From Nocardia sp. BMG111209 (GTDB lineage: Bacteria; Actinomycetota; Actinomycetes; Mycobacteriales; Mycobacteriaceae), in contig NZ_KB907307.1 in the NCBI RefSeq assembly GCF_000381925.1, positions 1,364,001 to 1,428,000 on the forward strand: a stretch of DNA of 64,000 bases. The letters run 5' to 3'. Every line of letters starts with the position of its first letter. Positions within the stretch are counted from its first letter, which is position 1. Positions 15,001 to 21,000 of this stretch are shown here, one piece after another. The translations under genes were made by a program, and so were the position numbers. A model generated the notes under the pieces. That model was not told the origin of the DNA. It saw only the letters and a program-made list of their open reading frames with translations, and did no database searches.

Positions 15001-18000
15001 CGGGGATGTCGCGGGATCCGAGTGCGCCGGACGAGGATGCGGTCGCGCCGGGCGATCCGGAAATGTCGCAGGATCCGAGGGCACCGGGTGACCCGGAGCT
15101 ACCGGCGGATCCGGGCGCGGCGGATCGTGCCGAGTCGTGGTCTACCGGTGACCTCGTGCCGGGCGATGTTCCGGCGACGCCCGTCGATGAGCCGACGCCG
15201 GACCGTGCCCCGCTACCGCCCGGCGATCGCCTGGTGCCGGATCGGCACGCGTATCCACCCGTACCCGCGCTCGCCGAGTCGCCGGAATCCGCGCCAGAGT
15301 CGCCGGAACCCTACCGGAACCTGCTCGACCTCAGTGTGCCGCTCGATCCCGTCGACGAACCCCCGGCCGCCCCTGCGGATTCGCGGGCCGAGTTCGAGCC
15401 CGACCACAACACCACCCCGCCGGATCCGCGGCTGGTGCCGTCCGGCGATGGGTGGCGGTGGGTCGGTCGGGACGAGATCATCGCGGAGCTTGGCCGCCGG
15501 TACCCCGAGCTCGCGGTGCACGGATTCGAGCATGGTGACCTTGACGCGCTGCGCGAATTCGCCCGGGCCGTCGACGATATGCTCACCCGGCATCCGGGAC
15601 TCCCGGTGCGGAGCATCGCGATCGGGCCGACGGCCGCCGGTCGCTTCGCGGAAGCGATCTGGCGGCACCGGCCGAACGGTGGTCACTACGCCGAATCCAT
15701 TACGCTGAGTGCGTATTTCGCGACGCGCGTCGACGAGTTGCGCGACCGGATGGTGGAGGCGGAACGGCGTGGCTTCGTCCCGCGCGGTGTCGCGGACCGG
15801 CCCGTGTACGCGGCGGTGGTACGCGCATTCGCGCACGCCCTGGATTATGCCGGTGACATGCGGGCCCGGGCTGCCGCGGCAGACACCCTGCTCGCGCACT
15901 ACGAGGCGACGCGCGGGTGGGTCGATCGCCCGGGATACCAGGCATGGCAGGGCCTGCTGAGCGGTTTCGGTGTGCGTGATGGTGTGCTGAATCCGGTTGA
16001 GGCGCTGGCTGATTCGTATCTGGATGTCCTGTTCAACGGCGCGCGGGCCGTGGAGCCCGCGCGAGTGTTGTACCGGCTGCTGCTCGATCACGCCCCCGGT
16101 GCGGACCCCGACGAGACGATCGGCGCTGACCCTGACGAGCCGATCGGTGTAGAGCCCGACGAAACCATCGGTGCGGAGCCCGACCGGACGATCGGCGCGG
16201 AGCCCGACCGGACGATCGGTGTGGAGCCCGACGAGGCGATCGGCGCGGAGCCCCGGCGCGGCCGACCGGCCGCCGATCCGTCGGCCGGGGCCCGGGACGA
16301 GATGCGGGCGGTGCGGTACGGGGCGGCGGATCTCCAGCCCGCGGACTGGCTGGCCCACGTACCGGATCCGGTACGCGACGGCGTGTGGGAGGTGTTGTCT
16401 GGCACTGTGATCGGGCGTGCGGCCGCCGCGACGCTCCGGGCCGCCGGTGCCGAGGTGCGGTTCGGCGAACGTCGCGGCGGTGACTGGTTCGAGGGTCGGA
16501 TCATGGATGTGGCCGTCGACACGACCGGTCGCGATCAGCTGGAACTGGCGGCGGCGGTGGTGCAGGCGGCGACTCGTGCCGAGGCGGTGGTGTCGGGTGC
16601 GCTGGAGGTGCGGCCGGCCCGGATCCGGGAGCTGGACCGGCCGGTGCACGCCGCGGCACATCTGCGGGTCGCGGCGCTGGGCTTCGGTCGGGCAACCGAG
16701 TTCTACCGCGAATTGCACGCTGGGGGTTACGATCCGATCGGCCCGGTCCGGCCGATCGACGAATACGAGTTGCGCGCGGTCTATCTCCACGCCTACGACG
16801 CGGCGCTCGCCGTCGCGCGGGAGACCCTCCCGGCGGACCGGGCGCGGGAGAGCGCCCGCGCGGCGGGTGCCGCTGTGCTGCTGGACGATTCGCGCTTCGC
16901 GTCGTCCGAGGCCGCTCGGCGCGCTGCCGACGTCGCCGAGGCCGAATCGGCAGCCGCGCGAGTGCCGGATCCTCGCGACGGCCCGGCCGAACATGTTCCG
17001 GCGACGCCGCATTCCGCGCGCGTGCTCCAGGAGCTGGTACGCGAGCATGCGGCGGCGACCCGGTCGATGCACCTGCTGGCGGAGGCGTTCGATCGCCGGT
17101 ACGACGACGTCGCCGTCGGCCAGGGATGGGAGCGGGCACCCACGACGGCCGGCCGGTTCGCTCGGCTGGCCGCGCAGTCGTGGCGTTTCCAAGGCGACGA
17201 CGCCCGGCACACCGCGCACTGGCTCGCCGGGGAGCTGGGCGCCCGGCACCGGCGGATGACCGCGGAAGTCGAGCGGTTGCGGCAGGCCGTGGCGGCCCAG
17301 GTCGCCGACGACCGGGGGCCCGCGGCCGAGCGGGTGCGGGTGGTCATCGATGCCGGCGGTGTGGTGCGGACCACCCCGCCCCCGGCGGTCGATGTCCTGG
17401 CCGAGTTCGAAGCCGAGGCCGCCGCGCGGTCCGAAGCGCTGGACGCGTCGAAGATGGTGAGCGAACCACCCGACCGCTGGGCAACGGTGCGCGAACTGCT
17501 TTCCGCCGCAATCGATCCGAACTACGCGCGCCTGCCCGACGACTCGGTGTCGAACCACTGGGTGGCTTCCGTATCGGACGACAGCGGGGTGCGGCTCCGC
17601 TACACCATCGAGGCGGACGTGCCCGGGATGGGCAAGGTGGCCGACTACGACGGGCCCAGCCACACCCTGGTGATCAACCTCGCCCGGATGGCGCACACCG
17701 ACGGCGGGGTCCGCCTGCGCGTCGACCTGCTGCGGGCGGCGGTACAGGTCCTGACCGGGCAGCGCGCCGGGGAACCGCTCCCGCGGCTGGTATCGGACCG
17801 GGACGGGTACCTCGACCGGATGCTCGATCTGGAGGCCGAAGCGCACGCGCTGTCCTTCGTCCGGGGGCGGGCGCTGGCGCTCGACCAGGCGTACGGGCAC
17901 GGTCGCGCCGATCGCGTCAGTGGCCACGACATCGGTGTGCTGGAACGGATCTACGCGGAGGTCTACCGGGACGCCCTGAAATTCGCCGGCAACGCCTACT

Positions 18001-21000
18001 ACGGCGTGCTGCCCTCGCAGCCCTGGCATGCGGCCGCGCATCGTGCCGGGGTGCGGGCGGTCCGGGCGCGGGTGGACGAACTCGGCCCGGTCGACGGCGT
18101 GCCGTATTCGGCCCGGTACGGGGACGAGTGGGATCGCGCGCACGGCCGGGCGAGTCACGCCCGCCGCAACCTTCCCGGCCGCTACGCCGATCCCGAGACC
18201 CCCCGGGACCTCCGCGATCGGCGTAGCGACGAATACGCGAGCGAGTTCGAGCATTTCCGCCGACTGCGCGATGCGGGCCGTCATGTCCCGGTCGGTCCCG
18301 CCGAACGGGTGTATGCCGAGGCGTATCGGGCGGCGTATCGGAAGGCCGAGCGGTCCGGTACCGAATCGCCCGATCAGGCCGGACGCCGGGCCGGACGGGC
18401 CGCGACGCGAAAGTACATCGACAAGGTCGGCCCGGCGAACGCCGAGGTCGGTGTGGACGTGGTACGCGCCGCCCTGGTCGGCCCCGGCTGGCGGTGGGCA
18501 ACTCCGCGGGTGGCGGCGGACAGCGTGACCGAAGCACCCACCGACCGGGTCACGCCGCCGGCGCCGACACCCGAACTCGCCGAAGCGATCCGAACCGCGC
18601 TGGCAGCACAGGTGCGGGAGCACAGCAACGGTGAGTTGCTCACCGGCCGGGTCGCCCGGCTCATCGATCCGTCCCGGTCGCGCGAACGCCTGGCGATCGT
18701 GGCGCCGGCGGGCGAACATGTCGAGGCACTGCGGGAATTGGGTGCGCTGCGGCCGGAATACGCGAACGTGCTGTGGGACGGGTCGCACGAACTACGTTAT
18801 CTGGCAATCGATCTCCGGCCGAATACCGGACCGCGCGTGGACCTCCGCAGCGCGGTCGAGGCGGAGGGACCGTTCCGGAATCCGGGCTACTCCGACGTGG
18901 TCGGCCAACTGCTGGCGCATTATCTGCGGTTCCGGGCCGAAGGTGCGGTCACGGTCGGATTCGATCGCTGGCTGCGGCAATTGGGCAAGAAGGCGTTCGA
19001 GATGCCGAAGCTCGGCACGGCGGGCGGCCTGGCTGCCCGGCTGACGGCCGCCGGTTCCCGGCTGGTCGAGGCCGATCCGACGTTGCCGCACACCCATCCG
19101 GCCCGGGTCGCGCGTGATCTGCGGCAGCGCCGGATTCCCCTGCCGCCCGCAGGGGTGCCGGATCGAGACGAGGTGCACTACGATCTCGCGCTGCTCACCG
19201 TCGCCGAGGTCAGCCTGAATGTCTGGCTGCAGCGGGACGGTCAGGGCGGATGGCGCCTGCCCCAACCGGATTCACACGGCGACAACGCCGACCTGCTGGC
19301 CACATACCTGCCGGGTCTGGCGGATCCGGAACGCCGCGGTCTGCTCGGGCAGATCGCGCGAATCCTCACCGATCCGTCGGCCCCGTTGCGGACCGAACAA
19401 CCCGCCCGCCGGCGGCGCCGCGCCCGCCTCCCCGGACCCGCCCGCCTGCCCGCCTACGCGAGCGAGTCCGTGAACGTCCCCGGCAGCGGCAGAGACGGAC
19501 TCGGAGCAGCTCCGGTAGACCGGCGAGCCGATCGCGGGCGTTCCCACGCAGTCGACGGCTCGACGGACGACTTCAACGGCTGGTGGCTGGCCCGGAGCCC
19601 GCTCGACGCGCCACCCGCGCTCCCGTCCGCCGCGCCGCCGCGCGCCCTCCCGTCTGCCGCGCCGCCACCCACCGACGGTTCGTCGCCCTACCCCGGTAGC
19701 GACGCGATGGAACCTACTGTGTCGCATCAAGAGTCGAATCGCGGCCGCTGTGCCGAACTGGCCCTGGCGACAATCCGGGACCAGACCGCCAGTCCGGTGA
19801 TCCGGGCATTCGATCGCCCGGTGGGCCTCGACGGTGTCTCGGTCGCGGAGATCGAGCAGGCCGCCGGGGCCCGGCTGCACGGCTACCCCGGCCTCGCCGC
19901 GATCACGGCGCGGCTGCGCGCACTCGGTCCGGGTGCCGCGGCACTGGTGGTCGACGAATATCGCGGTGCCTCGGACGAATACGGTGTCGGTGCGCATGCG
20001 TACGCCTTGGTGAACGAGGGCGGCCGGATCGTGGTCCGCGATGCGGCCGAGTCCGGGGCACCCGGTTCGCCGGCGGTACATCCGAGCGAGGTGCGCGGTA
20101 CCTACGCGATCTTCTTCGATCGTGACGGCCGGGTGGTGGATCGGCACGCTCCCGCCGATACCCGCGCGCCGTCCGGAATCCCGGAGTCCACCGATACCGG
20201 CGAGGTCCTCGCCTCGGCGGTATTGCGAGTCGGCACAGGTCGATTCGTCGACGAGTGGGAGCAACACGATAGTGCGGCCGAGGTGGCTGCCGTGGTCGGG
20301 AGCCGGTATCCCGGGGTCGAACTGCGCGGCTTCGATCGCGACGTCGATGTGACATTCGCGCGGGAGGTGGCGCGGGCGATCGAGCGGTTCGTGACCGAAT
20401 TCCCGCACATCGGTGCCGTGCGGTTGGAGCCCACGGACACCGGTCGCAACCTCGCCCGCACCGTGTCCGAAGCAGTGTCTGCCGGCCACCGGAATATACA
20501 GTTGCACAAGGGCTTTGCTGCGGCGCCGAACCGATACCAGCAGAGCTGGATGGAGTCCGAGCGCGGACGGCGGATCGGACCGGCCGACCGGGCGGTGTAT
20601 GGGCTGACGCTGTACATGTTGTCGCGGCTTGTGGCCGATGCCGGCGAAGGTACGGCGGATCGAATGACGATGAGGTTGCTCGCCGAGACTTATCGCGCGG
20701 CAAACGGGTCACTCGACCGCGCCGGATTCACCGAGTGGCTGCAGGAGCAATTCACCCCTCTCGCCTACAACGTGCGGGGATCGTTCCGAGTGCATCGGGC
20801 GTTGCAGGAAGCGGTCGCGGTCATGCTCGTGGCCCCCGAGGCGGCGACCCGGGGACAGCGGATTCTGCACGAACTCGCCGTCCGCCGGTCGCATCCCGGC
20901 ACCCGGAGCGAGTTGCCTTCCGGGCACGCATCTTTCGTGCTCGCCGACCGGTCGGACGAGTGGTCGCAGGTGCAGACGTCGGCACAGATCGTCGCCGCCC

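Noticed and set aside
385..16247. Tandem repeat arrays considered as CRISPR
   Set aside because: Units follow each other without unique spacers, keep the reading frame and encode linker peptides; no cas genes are present.
10989..18788. Very long open frames on the minus strand opposite the giant gene (over 900 and over 1,100 codons)
   Set aside because: They are shadows of a high-GC gene. Their translations are Arg/Gly/Pro-rich without domains, and the plus-strand frame has clear domains and codon bias.
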